A stretch of 64,000 nt of DNA, from NCBI RefSeq assembly GCF_007990265.1, contig NZ_BJWH01000017.1:30072-94071 (forward strand), read 5' to 3'. The translations under genes and the position numbers were made by a program. This DNA comes from Cellulomonas terrae. Lineage in GTDB: Bacteria; Actinomycetota; Actinomycetes; Actinomycetales; Cellulomonadaceae. Under the pieces are notes generated by a model that was not told the DNA's origin, did no database searches, and was given only the letters and a program-made list of their open reading frames with translations. Below are positions 55,718 through 63,964 of the stretch, piece by piece (within the stretch, counting starts at the first letter, position 1; each line of letters begins with the position of its first letter).

Positions 55718-56119
55718 ATGACGAACCTCGCCGACCTCAGCTGGCTCGCGATCGGTGTCGCGACCCTCGCCTACTACCTGCTCGGCGCCCTGTGGTTCAC
55801 GCCGCTGTTCGGTGCCGCGTGGGACACCGCCATCGGCCGCCCACGGGTCCGCGGTGAGCGGTTCTCGGCCGCGTACTACGTCGTGCCGCTGGTCAGCAGC
55901 CTCCTGGTCACGGTCGCGGTGGCGCTCCTCCTGGCCGGGACGTCGACGGACGCGCTCCTCGTCGGCCTGGTCGTCGGCGCCGGGGTCGCCCTGCCGGTCT
56001 CCGTGAACAACGCGCTGACGCCGCACACCCCGCACCCGTTCCGCCTGGGGCTCATCACGGGCGGGTACCACGTCCTCGGCATCGTGGCGGTGGCGCTGAT
56101 CGTCAGCTCGCTTCGATGA
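55718..56119 (+). CDS. DUF1761 family membrane protein
   Basis: A 133-residue protein with four transmembrane helices. The opening LSWLAIGVATLAYYLLGALWFTPLFGAAW and the final FRLGLITGGYHVLGIVAVALIVSS match the DUF1761 family, small membrane proteins of unknown role. It is divergent from the AraC gene, which may control it, and overlaps the convergent VOC gene by 17 bp. Confidence 0.85.
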   Translation: MTNLADLSWLAIGVATLAYYLLGALWFTPLFGAAWDTAIGRPRVRGERFSAAYYVVPLVSSLLVTVAVALLLAGTSTDALLVGLVVGAGVALPVSVNNALTPHTPHPFRLGLITGGYHVLGIVAVALIVSSLR

Positions 56120-56483
56120 TCGACAGGACGTTGCCGCCGGGGTCCGTGAACCAGGCGATCAGCGGTCCGCCGCCGCGGAACACGAAGTCGTCGTCGGTCT
56201 CGGTGGGCGTGCCGGCGTACTTCTCGAACTGCACGCCGCGCTCCCGCAGCTCCGCGACCGTGCCGGGCACGTCCTCGACGGGGAAGTTGAGCACGGTGTA
56301 CCCGGCGGGCTCGTGGGCCGGGCCCTTCGGGTAGACGAGCACCTCGTGGCCGCCCTCGAAGCGCAGGAAGAGCATCCCGTTCTCCTCGGACACCTCCAGC
56401 CCGAGCACGTCGGCGTAGAACGCCCTCGCGGCCGGCACGTCGTCGGTCGAGAACCCGCTGAACGCCCTGCTGAGATCCGCCAT
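56103..56483 (-). CDS. VOC family (glyoxalase/bleomycin-resistance-like) protein
   Basis: A 126-residue single-module VOC protein: SGFSTDDVPAARAFYADVLGLEV at about 9-31, GHEVLVYPKG at about 45-54, FPVEDVPGTVAELRERGVQFEKY, and WFTDPGGNVLSIIE near the end with the likely metal Glu. Such proteins bind or modify small molecules; the substrate is unknown. GAGGAG precedes the ATG by 5 nt. Confidence 0.88.
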   Translation of the reverse strand: MADLSRAFSGFSTDDVPAARAFYADVLGLEVSEENGMLFLRFEGGHEVLVYPKGPAHEPAGYTVLNFPVEDVPGTVAELRERGVQFEKYAGTPTETDDDFVFRGGGPLIAWFTDPGGNVLSIIEAS

Positions 56484-56548
56484 CACCACTCCTCGAAGCT
56501 CCGTCGGGACCCGTCCAGGTTCCCGCGCCCCCTCCACCCGTGCCACCG

Positions 56549-56594
56549 GACGTCCGAGGAGGCGGTCGCCAGGACGACCGGATGCTCGGACGTC
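56549..56594. terminator. ACGTCCGAG-type hairpin between VOC and histidine kinase genes
   Basis: GACGTCCGAG (56549-56558) and CTCGGACGTC (56585-56594) form a 10-bp outer stem with a GGTC/GACC inner pairing. It lies just past the stop of the histidine kinase gene (56606) on the minus strand, so it is a candidate terminator of that operon; the arm is shared with the glgP terminator. Confidence 0.6.
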
Positions 56595-56605
56595 GCGGGG
56601 GTGGG

Positions 56606-58099
56606 TCACGTGCGGGACAGGGCCGGGGCGGCGGGGAGGGTGACCGTGAACGTCGTGCCGTTCCCGGTGCTCGACACCGTGATGCTGCCGGCGTGGGCGG
56701 TGACGACCGCGTGCACGATCGCCAGGCCCAGGCCGGTGGACCCCGTGGCGCTGTTGCGGGACGCGTCGCCACGGGTGAACCGCTGGAACAGGCTCTCGCG
56801 CAGCGCGGGCGGGATGCCGGGACCGTCGTCGGCCACCTGCAGGACGACCTGGTCGCGGGACCGGCGGACGCGGACGGTCACGGCGGTCCCGGCGGGCGTG
56901 TGCAGCCGCGCGTTCGACAGGAGGTTCGCCAGCACCTGGCGCAGGCGGTGGTCGTCGCCGAGCACGAGGGCGTCCTCGAGGGCGTCCTCCGACGGCAGGT
57001 CCAGGCGCCAGTCGTGGTCGGGACCGGCCGCGTGGGCGTCGGTGACGGCGTCGATGGCCAGCACGGTCAGGTCGACGGGTTCGGTGGCCAGCGGCCGGCC
57101 GGCGTCCAGGCGCGCGAGGAGCAGCATGTCCTCGAGCAGGGCGGTCATCCGCTCCGACTCGGACTCGACGCGGGACATGGCCTGCAGCGCGCTGACGGGC
57201 ACCTCGTCGGGGGAGCGTCGGACCAGCTCGGCGTACCCGCGGATCGACGCCAGGGGAGTGCGCAGCTCGTGGCTGGCGTCGGCGACGAACTGGCGCACCT
57301 GCGACTCGGACTCGTGGCGGGCGCCGAGGGCCAGCTCGACGTGCCCGAGCAGCTTGTTCAGGGCGGCACCCACCTGCCCGACCTCGGTCGCAGGGTCGGT
57401 GTCGCGGGCGGGCACCCGGTCGGCGAGCACGACCTCGCCGCGGTCGAGGGGGAGCCGGGCGACCCGGTTGGCGGTGCCGACGACGCGGTCGAGGGGACGC
57501 AGCTCGCGGCGGACGAGCACCAGGCCGGCAGCCGCGGCGACCAGCAGGGCGAGCGCGGCGACGACGACCTCGACGGCCACGAAGGACGTGACGGTGCTGG
57601 TCACGGACGCGGTCGGGAGGGCGGTGACGGTGGTCCCGCTGGGGGCGGTGCTCGACAGGGCGCGGTAGCTGCCGAGACCGCCGAGGGTCACGGTGACCGG
57701 CTCGCCGGTGGGCAGTGCGAGCAGCTGCGCGATCTGCGCCTCGTCCAGGGCGATGGAGGAGCCGTCGTCGGTGATCGTGTACGCCTGCGCGGGGGCGAGG
57801 TCGGCGGGGTCGGTGCCGGCGGGCTGCTCGACCGTGACCGTGCCGGCCTCCTGCCCCGGTCGGTACGGACCGCCGACCGGCGGCGGGGGAACGACCACCT
57901 CGTCGCCGCCCCGGGCGGCGGAGCCGAACGTGGGGCCGTCGACGGTGCGCCGGTGCGCGGCGACGACCTTCTCGTCGAGCTGCGTGGTCAGCGAGCTCCG
58001 CAGCGCGAGGGTCGACAGCGTGCCCATGGCAGCGGCGACGACGGCGACGAGCGCCACGACGACGACGACCAGCCGTCGCCGCAGCGTCCAGGCGCCCAC
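56606..58099 (-). CDS. Sensor histidine kinase
   Basis: A 497-residue kinase. Helix 1 (about 9-32), an extracellular sensor of about 140 residues with a Pro/Gly stretch, helix 2 (about 178-198), a HAMP linker (RRELRPLDRVVGTANRVARL), then the dimerisation domain with FVADASHELRTPLASIRGYAEL (phospho-His) and the ATPase with NLLSNARLHT (N box), DDGPGIPPAL (G1) and TGLGLAIVHAVV (G2). GTG at 58099 starts 2 bp after the stop of the response regulator gene, so it is the second gene of the operon. The signal is unknown. Confidence 0.94.
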   Translation of the reverse strand: MGAWTLRRRLVVVVVALVAVVAAAMGTLSTLALRSSLTTQLDEKVVAAHRRTVDGPTFGSAARGGDEVVVPPPPVGGPYRPGQEAGTVTVEQPAGTDPADLAPAQAYTITDDGSSIALDEAQIAQLLALPTGEPVTVTLGGLGSYRALSSTAPSGTTVTALPTASVTSTVTSFVAVEVVVAALALLVAAAAGLVLVRRELRPLDRVVGTANRVARLPLDRGEVVLADRVPARDTDPATEVGQVGAALNKLLGHVELALGARHESESQVRQFVADASHELRTPLASIRGYAELVRRSPDEVPVSALQAMSRVESESERMTALLEDMLLLARLDAGRPLATEPVDLTVLAIDAVTDAHAAGPDHDWRLDLPSEDALEDALVLGDDHRLRQVLANLLSNARLHTPAGTAVTVRVRRSRDQVVLQVADDGPGIPPALRESLFQRFTRGDASRNSATGSTGLGLAIVHAVVTAHAGSITVSSTGNGTTFTVTLPAAPALSRT

Positions 58100-58101
58100 G
58101 G

Positions 58102-58839
58102 TCAGACGGACGGCTTGAGCACGTACCCGACGCCGCGCAGGGTGTGCAGCATCGGGGTGCGGCCCTTGTCGATCTTGCGCCGCAGGTAGGACACGTAGAG
58201 CTCGACGATGTTGGCCTGGCCGCCGAAGTCGTACTGCCACACGCGGTCGAGGATCTGCGCCTTGGACAGCACGCGCTTCGGGTTGCGCATGAAGTACCGG
58301 AGCAGCTCGAACTCGGTGGCGGTGAGGCGGATGTCCTCGCCGCCGCGGGTGACCTCGTGGCTGTCCTCGTCCATCGTGAGGTCGCCGACGACGAGCGTGG
58401 CCTCCTCGCGCGACGACACGGCACCGGTGCGGCGCAGCAGGGCGCGCAGCCGGGCGACGACCTCTTCGAGGCTGAACGGCTTGGTCACGTAGTCGTCGCC
58501 CCCGGCCGTCAGGCCCGCGATCCGGTCCTCGACCGCGTCCTTGGCGGTGAGGAACAGCACGGGGACGTGGGGGTGGGTGGTGCGGACGCGGCGGAGCACG
58601 TCGATGCCGGACAGGTCGGGGAGCATGACGTCGAGCACGATGACGTCGGGGTCCAGGGTCTTGGCGGCGCGGACGGCGGCGTGGCCGCTCAGCGCGTGGT
58701 CCACCTGCCAGCCCTCGTAGCGCAGGGCGGTGGACAGCAGCTCGGCGAGGGTCGGCTCGTCGTCGACCACGAGCGCGCGGACAGGGGAGCCGTCGGCGCG
58801 GGACAGAACCTCCGGGCGACGGGTGGTGGTCGTTGTCAT
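58102..58839 (-). CDS. OmpR/PhoB family response regulator
   Basis: A 245-residue regulator. The receiver domain has the acidic pair VVDDEP (about 24-29), the phosphoacceptor Asp at about 70 in VIVLDVMLPDLSG, and the Lys in YVTKPFSLEE. The C-terminal winged-helix domain includes LTATEFELLRYFMRNPKRVLSKAQIL and IVELYVSYLRRKID. It resembles TrcR-type regulators. It is the first gene of an operon with the histidine kinase. Four 11-bp-phased CAGG repeats lie directly upstream, so autoregulation is expected. Confidence 0.95.
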   Translation of the reverse strand: MTTTTTRRPEVLSRADGSPVRALVVDDEPTLAELLSTALRYEGWQVDHALSGHAAVRAAKTLDPDVIVLDVMLPDLSGIDVLRRVRTTHPHVPVLFLTAKDAVEDRIAGLTAGGDDYVTKPFSLEEVVARLRALLRRTGAVSSREEATLVVGDLTMDEDSHEVTRGGEDIRLTATEFELLRYFMRNPKRVLSKAQILDRVWQYDFGGQANIVELYVSYLRRKIDKGRTPMLHTLRGVGYVLKPSV

Positions 58840-58853
58840 GGCCTCAGCGTCGG

Positions 58854-58897
58854 ACCGGTACCTGACGTGAGCCTGGAGCGAACCTGTGAGTTACCTG
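58854..58897 (-). promoter_or_regulatory. Four 11-bp direct repeats upstream of the response regulator
   Basis: On the minus strand CAGG occurs at 58897, 58886, 58875 and 58864, each exactly 11 bp apart, with units CAGGTAACTCA, CAGGTTCGCTC, CAGGCTCACGT and CAGGTACCGGT. Tandem direct repeats with helical phasing are the usual binding sites of OmpR/PhoB regulators. The first unit overlaps the last codons of the upstream tetR gene. Confidence 0.75.
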
Positions 58898-59544
58898 AGC
58901 GGGTGCGGCCGGCCGGTACCCAGCAGAGCGGCCGTGAGGATGGCCTCGATGGCGAACTGGGTGGCGGCGGGCAGGTCGACCTCGTCGTCGAGCAGCCACT
59001 GCACCTGCAGCCCGTCCATGACGCCGATGATCGCGCTCGCGGCCTGCGCGGCGACGTCGGCCGGGACGTCCCCGCCGCCGACCTCGACGATCGCCGCCTG
59101 GATCTCCCCGCGCAGGATGGTGAAGCGGTTGGTCACCCAGCCGCGGGCGGGGTGGTCCTCGGTGACGGACTCGCCGGTCAGCACCGTGTAGCCCTGGACG
59201 ATGCCGCGGCGCTCGACGTTCATCCGGGCGGTGCGCACGAGGTGCTGGAAGAGCTCGATGCCGTCGGGGATGTGCTGGCCCTCGAGGTCGCGGACGTCCT
59301 CCTTGTCGCGGTACTCGAGCACCTCGACGAGCAGCGCCTCCTTGGAGCCGAAGTGGTGCAGGACGCCGGCATGGGTGATGCCGACCTGCTCGGCGACCTC
59401 GGCGAGCGAGCCGTTCTTGTACCCCTTGGACCCGAAGGTGTGGGCGGCGGCCCGCAGGATCTCCGCCCGCCGCTCGGTGGTGGCCTGGCGGGGCTGCCGT
59501 GCGCGGCGCTGCGGCGGCGCGGCGGGGGGAACGGCGTCGTCCAT
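58891..59544 (-). CDS. TetR family regulator (divergent from second GH3)
   Basis: A 217-residue regulator with a Pro/Arg/Gln-rich leader (about 1-25), a helix-turn-helix (SLAEVAEQVGITHAGVLHHFGSKEALL at about 46-72) and a ligand domain ending IIGVMDGLQVQWLLDDEVDLP. It closely resembles the TetR at 20283-20903. Two near-identical 18-bp palindromes lie in the 154-bp gap to the divergent GH3 gene, one near each start codon, so it probably represses both genes. Its stop is 51 bp upstream of the response regulator gene. Confidence 0.9.
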   Translation of the reverse strand: MDDAVPPAAPPQRRARQPRQATTERRAEILRAAAHTFGSKGYKNGSLAEVAEQVGITHAGVLHHFGSKEALLVEVLEYRDKEDVRDLEGQHIPDGIELFQHLVRTARMNVERRGIVQGYTVLTGESVTEDHPARGWVTNRFTILRGEIQAAIVEVGGGDVPADVAAQAASAIIGVMDGLQVQWLLDDEVDLPAATQFAIEAILTAALLGTGRPHPLR

Positions 59545-59571
59545 AGCGGAACCATACTGCGCGACAGCCAG

Positions 59572-59589
59572 TTACTGACAAGTCAGTAA
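59572..59589. promoter_or_regulatory. TetR operator 1
   Basis: TTACTGACAAGTCAGTAA, an 18-bp palindrome with 8-bp perfect arms, 27 bp before the tetR ATG at 59544. It covers the TTGTCA -35 region of the tetR promoter on the minus strand. Confidence 0.75.
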
Positions 59590-59627
59590 GTTAACCCGCC
59601 ACCGAAACCATACTGTGATCATTCAAC

Positions 59628-59645
59628 TTACTGACACGTCAGTAA
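59628..59645. promoter_or_regulatory. TetR operator 2
   Basis: TTACTGACACGTCAGTAA is a perfect 18-bp palindrome that covers the -35 box and spacer of the GH3 promoter. Its centre lies 56 bp from operator 1. Confidence 0.78.
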
Positions 59646-59659
59646 GTTGTGCGTAGATT
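59631..59659 (+). promoter_or_regulatory. Promoter of the second GH3 gene
   Basis: CTGACA (59631-59636) and TAGATT (59654-59659) are separated by 17 bp. Transcription would begin near 59666 and leave a leader of about 33 nt with GGAG before the GTG start. Confidence 0.6.
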
Positions 59660-59698
59660 CACCGCAGAAGACGACGACGTCCGATCGGAGAACGCGCG

Positions 59699-62182
59699 GT
59701 GCCCCTCACCACCACCACCGACCTCACCGCCCTCGCGGCTGCGCTCAGCCTCGAGGACAAGGTGCGTCTGGTCGTCGGCGCCGGCCTGTGGTCCACCACC
59801 GCGCTCCCGCAGATCGGCCTGCGCGCCATGCACGTCTCCGACGGCCCCGCGGGCGTCCGCGGCGTCTCCGACTCCGCCGACGAGACCTCCGCCTCCTTCC
59901 CGGCCCCCAGCGCGCTCGCCGCGACGTGGGACGTCGACCTCGCCGACGAGGTCGGGCACGTGTTCGCCGCCGAGGCCCGTCGGCACGGGGTCGACGTCGT
60001 GCTCGCCCCGCAGGTGAACCTCCAGCGCACCCCCGTCGGCGGCCGCCACTTCGAGTGCTACTCGGAGGACCCGCTGCTCACCGGCGCCATCGCGGTGCAC
60101 GTCGTGCGCTCCGCGCAGGACCGCGGCGTCGGCATGTGCGTCAAGCACTTCGTCGCCAACGACTCCGAGACGCAGCGCACCAGCTACCTGGCGCGCGTCG
60201 ACGAGAAGACGCTGCGCGAGGTGTACCTCGCCCCGTTCGAGCAGCTCGTGCACGAGGCCCAGGCGTGGTCGGTCATGAGCGCGTACTCCGGCGTCGACGA
60301 CGGGACCACCGCCGCGACCGCCGCCGAGCACCGGCCCCTGCTCACCGGGGTGCTCAAGGACGAGTGGGGCTTCGACGGCGTCGTCATGAGCGACTGGGTG
60401 GCCACGAAGTCCGTCGCCGCCGCCGCCGAGGGCGGGCTCGACCTGCAGATGCCCGGACCCGACGGGCCGTGGGGCGACGGGCTGCTCGACGCCGTGGCGT
60501 CCGGAGAGGTCGGCGAGGACCTGCTCGACGCCAAGGTCCTGCGCCTGCTGCGGCTCGCCCAGCGCGTCGGTGCCCTCGACGGGGTCGAGCCCGCGGGTGC
60601 GCAGCGGGACCGCGTGTCCGACGTCGACGTGCGTGCCGTCCTGCGGGAGCTCGTCTCCCGCTCGATGGTCGTGCTCCGCGACGACGCGCACGCGCTGCCG
60701 GTCGCCCCCGACGACGTCACCCGGATCGCGCTGCTCGGGCCCAACGCCGTCCACCCGTTCGTCCAGGGCGGGGGCTCCGCCTACGTCCGCCCGGACCACG
60801 CGACGACGCCCGAGGCCGCCCTCCGGGACGCGTTCGGCGAGGTCGAGGTCGACGTGCACCCCGGTGCGGTGTCCCGGCTGCTGCCGCCCGCGCTCGACCT
60901 GGCCGGTCGCTGCACCACCCCCGACGGGCACCCCGGAGCGCTCGGCGAGCTGCTCGACGCCGACGGGACCGTCCTGGTCACCACCGACGTCACCGGCTGG
61001 AACGGCTGGCTGCGCGAGGTGCCCGGCCCCGCGGTCGCGCTGCGCCTGCGCACCACCGTGCGGCTCGACGAGCCCGGCCGGCACGAGGTCGGCGTGGGCA
61101 CCGTCGGGAAGCACCGGATCACGGTCGGCGGGCAGGTGCTCTCCACCAGTGAGCACGTCGTCGGCGCCGAGGTGATCCTGGACTCCAGCGTCAACCAGCC
61201 CGTGCCCGCGACGCTGGTCGTCGAGGTGACCGAGCCGACCACCGTCGAGATCGACGCGGTCGTGCAGGCCGTCCACCCCGTCGGGTACGCGAGCTTCGCT
61301 CGCGCCGAGCTGGTGCACCGCGTGCCCGGCACCTCCCCGGACGAGCTGCTCGCCGTCGCTACCGAGGCCGCCGCCGCGGCCGACCTCGCGATCGTGGTCG
61401 TCGGCACCAACGAGGAGATCGAGTCCGAGGGGTACGACCGCACCAGCCTCGCGCTGCCGGGCACGCAGGACCAGCTGGTCAAGGCGACGCTGGCCGCGAA
61501 CCCCCGCACGATCGTCGTCGTCAACGCCGGCGCCCCCGTGCTGCTGCCGTGGCTCGACGAGGTGCCGTGCGTCGTGTGGGCGTGGCTCGGGGGACAGGAG
61601 TGGCCCGACGCGCTCGCGGACGTGCTCACCGGGATCACCGAGCCGTCCGGACGCCTGCCCTGGACGCTCCCCGCGCACGAGACCGACGTGCCCGTGCCGG
61701 ACGCGGTCCCCGTCGACGGCGTCGTGGAGTACCACGAGGGCGTCCACGTCGGGTACCGCTCGTGGCTCCGCCTCGGCCGCACGCCCGCCGCCTCGTTCGG
61801 GCACGGGCTCGGGTGGACGACGTGGGAGTACGAGGCGGTGTCTCCCACGGTCGAGGCCGACGGAGCGGTCGTCCTGGACGTCCGCGTCCGCAACACCGGC
61901 GCCCGCGACGGGCGCGAGGTGGTCCAGGTCTACGTCGAGCCCCCGGTCCGGGACGAGTCGCGTCCGGTCCGCTGGCTCGGCGGGTTCAGCGTCGTGCACG
62001 TCGCCGCCGGCGCGCACGCAGATGTCCAGGTCCGGGTGGACGCCCGTGCGTTCCGGACCTGGGACAGCGCACTGCCCGGCTGGGTCACCCCCGCCGGTAC
62101 CTATCCGATCCGCGTCGGCCGCTCGTCGAGCGACCTGCGCCTCAGCGTCGACGTGGCCGTGCTCAGCCACGCGTCGGCATAG
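59699..62182 (+). CDS. GH3 beta-glucosidase with PA14-like insert
   Basis: An 827-residue GH3 enzyme. LAPQVNLQRTPVGGRHFECYSEDPL (about 101-125), CVKHFVANDSETQRTS, and GVVMSDWVATK with nucleophile Asp at about 232 form the active site. A segment of about 130 residues (about 400-530; NGWLREVPGPAVALRLRTTVRLDEPGRHEVGVGTVGKHRI) interrupts the second domain and matches a PA14-type sugar-binding module. The fibronectin-III-like end follows. No signal peptide, so intracellular. The GTG has GGAG 9-10 nt upstream. It is followed by a sugar- or peptide-binding lipoprotein gene, suggesting an uptake-and-cleavage operon. Confidence 0.93.
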   Translation: MPLTTTTDLTALAAALSLEDKVRLVVGAGLWSTTALPQIGLRAMHVSDGPAGVRGVSDSADETSASFPAPSALAATWDVDLADEVGHVFAAEARRHGVDVVLAPQVNLQRTPVGGRHFECYSEDPLLTGAIAVHVVRSAQDRGVGMCVKHFVANDSETQRTSYLARVDEKTLREVYLAPFEQLVHEAQAWSVMSAYSGVDDGTTAATAAEHRPLLTGVLKDEWGFDGVVMSDWVATKSVAAAAEGGLDLQMPGPDGPWGDGLLDAVASGEVGEDLLDAKVLRLLRLAQRVGALDGVEPAGAQRDRVSDVDVRAVLRELVSRSMVVLRDDAHALPVAPDDVTRIALLGPNAVHPFVQGGGSAYVRPDHATTPEAALRDAFGEVEVDVHPGAVSRLLPPALDLAGRCTTPDGHPGALGELLDADGTVLVTTDVTGWNGWLREVPGPAVALRLRTTVRLDEPGRHEVGVGTVGKHRITVGGQVLSTSEHVVGAEVILDSSVNQPVPATLVVEVTEPTTVEIDAVVQAVHPVGYASFARAELVHRVPGTSPDELLAVATEAAAAADLAIVVVGTNEEIESEGYDRTSLALPGTQDQLVKATLAANPRTIVVVNAGAPVLLPWLDEVPCVVWAWLGGQEWPDALADVLTGITEPSGRLPWTLPAHETDVPVPDAVPVDGVVEYHEGVHVGYRSWLRLGRTPAASFGHGLGWTTWEYEAVSPTVEADGAVVLDVRVRNTGARDGREVVQVYVEPPVRDESRPVRWLGGFSVVHVAAGAHADVQVRVDARAFRTWDSALPGWVTPAGTYPIRVGRSSSDLRLSVDVAVLSHASA

Positions 62183-62200
62183 GCACGGCCCCCGCAAGTC

Positions 62201-62235
62201 CCGGTCCGGCGAGATCCGCAGTCCCGCCGGACCGG
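62201..62235 (+). other. Intercistronic hairpin between GH3 and the binding-protein gene
   Basis: CCGGTCCGGCG and CGCCGGACCGG form a perfect 11-bp stem with a 13-nt loop in the 92-bp gap. There is no T run, so it may set differential expression instead of ending the transcript. Confidence 0.6.
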
Positions 62236-62274
62236 CACGACCAGCAGTTTCCGCATCAGTGCAAGGAGGCACTC

Positions 62275-63957
62275 GTGAGAATCCGCAAGCTCTCGACGGT
62301 CGTCGCTACGGCGGCCACCCTCGCGTTGCTGGCCACCGCCTGCTCCGGCGGCGGCGGTACCAGCGACGACAGCACCGGGGGCGCCGACGGCGTCTCGGAC
62401 AAGATCCTGACGATCGGCATGCCGAACGGCCCCCAGCAGCCGAACCAGAACCCGCTCGCGACCGGCTCCGCGTCGCTCTCGCTCGGCTACGCGTTCGCCG
62501 TCTACGAGTCGCTCATGCAGGTCAACGAGCTCAAGCCGACCGACCCCCCGACGCCGTGGCTCGCGGAGTCCGTCGAGTGGAACCCCGACTCGACGCAGGC
62601 CGTCATCACGGCCCGTGAGGGCGTGAAGTGGTCCGACGGCACCGACTTCACCGCCGAGGACATCGCGTTCTCGATCCAGCTCCGCAAGGACAACAAGGAG
62701 CTGAACACCGACTTCCCCGACCAGTACGGCGACATCACGGTCGACGGGAACACGGTCACGGTGAACTTCGAGTCGGGCCAGTACGTCAACCGCGACAAGC
62801 TCCTCAAGCTCCTCATCGTGCCCAAGCACCTGTGGGAGAACGAGGACCCGGTGACGTGGACCGACGACGAGATGATCGGCACCGGCCCGTTCAAGCTCAA
62901 GAGCTTCACGCCGCAGGCCGTCACGCTCGAGCCGAACACGGACTACTGGGGCGAGACCCCGAAGGTCGGGACGCTGCGGTACGACACGTTCAACGACAAC
63001 GCCGGCCTGACCACGGCGCTCACCACCGGTGAGGCGCAGTGGGGCTGGACGTTCATCCCGGACTTCGAGAACACGTTCATCGCCAAGGACCCGGAGCACT
63101 TCCACCAGGTCGCGGGCGGCGGGTTCGGCGTCGACGTGCTCTACCTGAACAACGAGACGAAGCCGTTCAACGACGTGGCGTTCCGCAAGGCGCTGAACAT
63201 GGTCGTGGACCGCGCGGACATCTCGGCGACCGCCGGCTACGGCGTGTGGCCGCAGATCAAGAGCGTGACCGGGCTGCCCCAGCCGTCGGGTGACGCGTTC
63301 ATCTCGGACGCGTACCTCGACCAGGAGCTCACGGTCGACGTCGACGGTGCCAAGGACGTCCTGACGGAGGCCGGCTACACCTGGGACGGCGACGCGCTGG
63401 TCGACCCCGACGGCGAGAAGGTGACCTTCACGCTCCAGAACCCGACCGGCTGGACGGACTACCTGGACGCGCTCGGCATCATCGCCGAGGGCGCCGCCGC
63501 GCTCGGTGCCGAGGCGACGGTCGAGGGCGTCGTGCAGGACACCTGGTTCAACGACATCATCCCGTTCGGCAACTTCCAGGCGTCGCTGCACTGGACCGAC
63601 GGCGGCAGCACGCCGTGGAACATGTACTCCAACATCATGGACGGCGCCTCGTACGTGCCGCTCGGTGAGTCGGCGACGTGGAACTTCGGCCGCTACAAGA
63701 ACGACGCCGTCACCCAGGCGCTGGCCGACTTCAAGGCGGGCACGGACGACAACGCCCGCGCCGCCGCCCTGGACGTCGTCCAGAAGGCCTTCGTGGAGGA
63801 CGTGCCCGGCCTCGTCATCTGGTCCCGTCCCGCCGTCGCGCAGTACTCGACGGTGAACTACACGGGCTTCCCGACCGACGAGGACCCGTACGCGAACCCG
63901 CAGCCGACGGGGCCGCAGGCGGCACTCATCCTGTCGAAGCTGACGCCGACCGAGTGA
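62275..63957 (+). CDS. ABC transporter substrate-binding lipoprotein (SBP_bac_5 type)
   Basis: A 560-residue solute-binding protein of the peptide/nickel/oligosaccharide class. The signal peptide ends in a lipobox LLATAC with the acylated Cys at about 23, followed by a Gly/Ser/Asp linker. PTPWLAESVEWNPDS, REGVKWSDGTDFTAEDIAFS (about 117-136), GTGPFKLKSFTPQAVTLEPN and DVAFRKALNMVVDR are the conserved blocks of the family. In Cellulomonas-like bacteria this class often imports cello-oligosaccharides. AAGGAGG lies 5 nt before the GTG. It directly follows GH3 and its permeases should lie beyond the window. Confidence 0.93.
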   Translation: MRIRKLSTVVATAATLALLATACSGGGGTSDDSTGGADGVSDKILTIGMPNGPQQPNQNPLATGSASLSLGYAFAVYESLMQVNELKPTDPPTPWLAESVEWNPDSTQAVITAREGVKWSDGTDFTAEDIAFSIQLRKDNKELNTDFPDQYGDITVDGNTVTVNFESGQYVNRDKLLKLLIVPKHLWENEDPVTWTDDEMIGTGPFKLKSFTPQAVTLEPNTDYWGETPKVGTLRYDTFNDNAGLTTALTTGEAQWGWTFIPDFENTFIAKDPEHFHQVAGGGFGVDVLYLNNETKPFNDVAFRKALNMVVDRADISATAGYGVWPQIKSVTGLPQPSGDAFISDAYLDQELTVDVDGAKDVLTEAGYTWDGDALVDPDGEKVTFTLQNPTGWTDYLDALGIIAEGAAALGAEATVEGVVQDTWFNDIIPFGNFQASLHWTDGGSTPWNMYSNIMDGASYVPLGESATWNFGRYKNDAVTQALADFKAGTDDNARAAALDVVQKAFVEDVPGLVIWSRPAVAQYSTVNYTGFPTDEDPYANPQPTGPQAALILSKLTPTE

Positions 63958-63964
63958 CGCCCCG

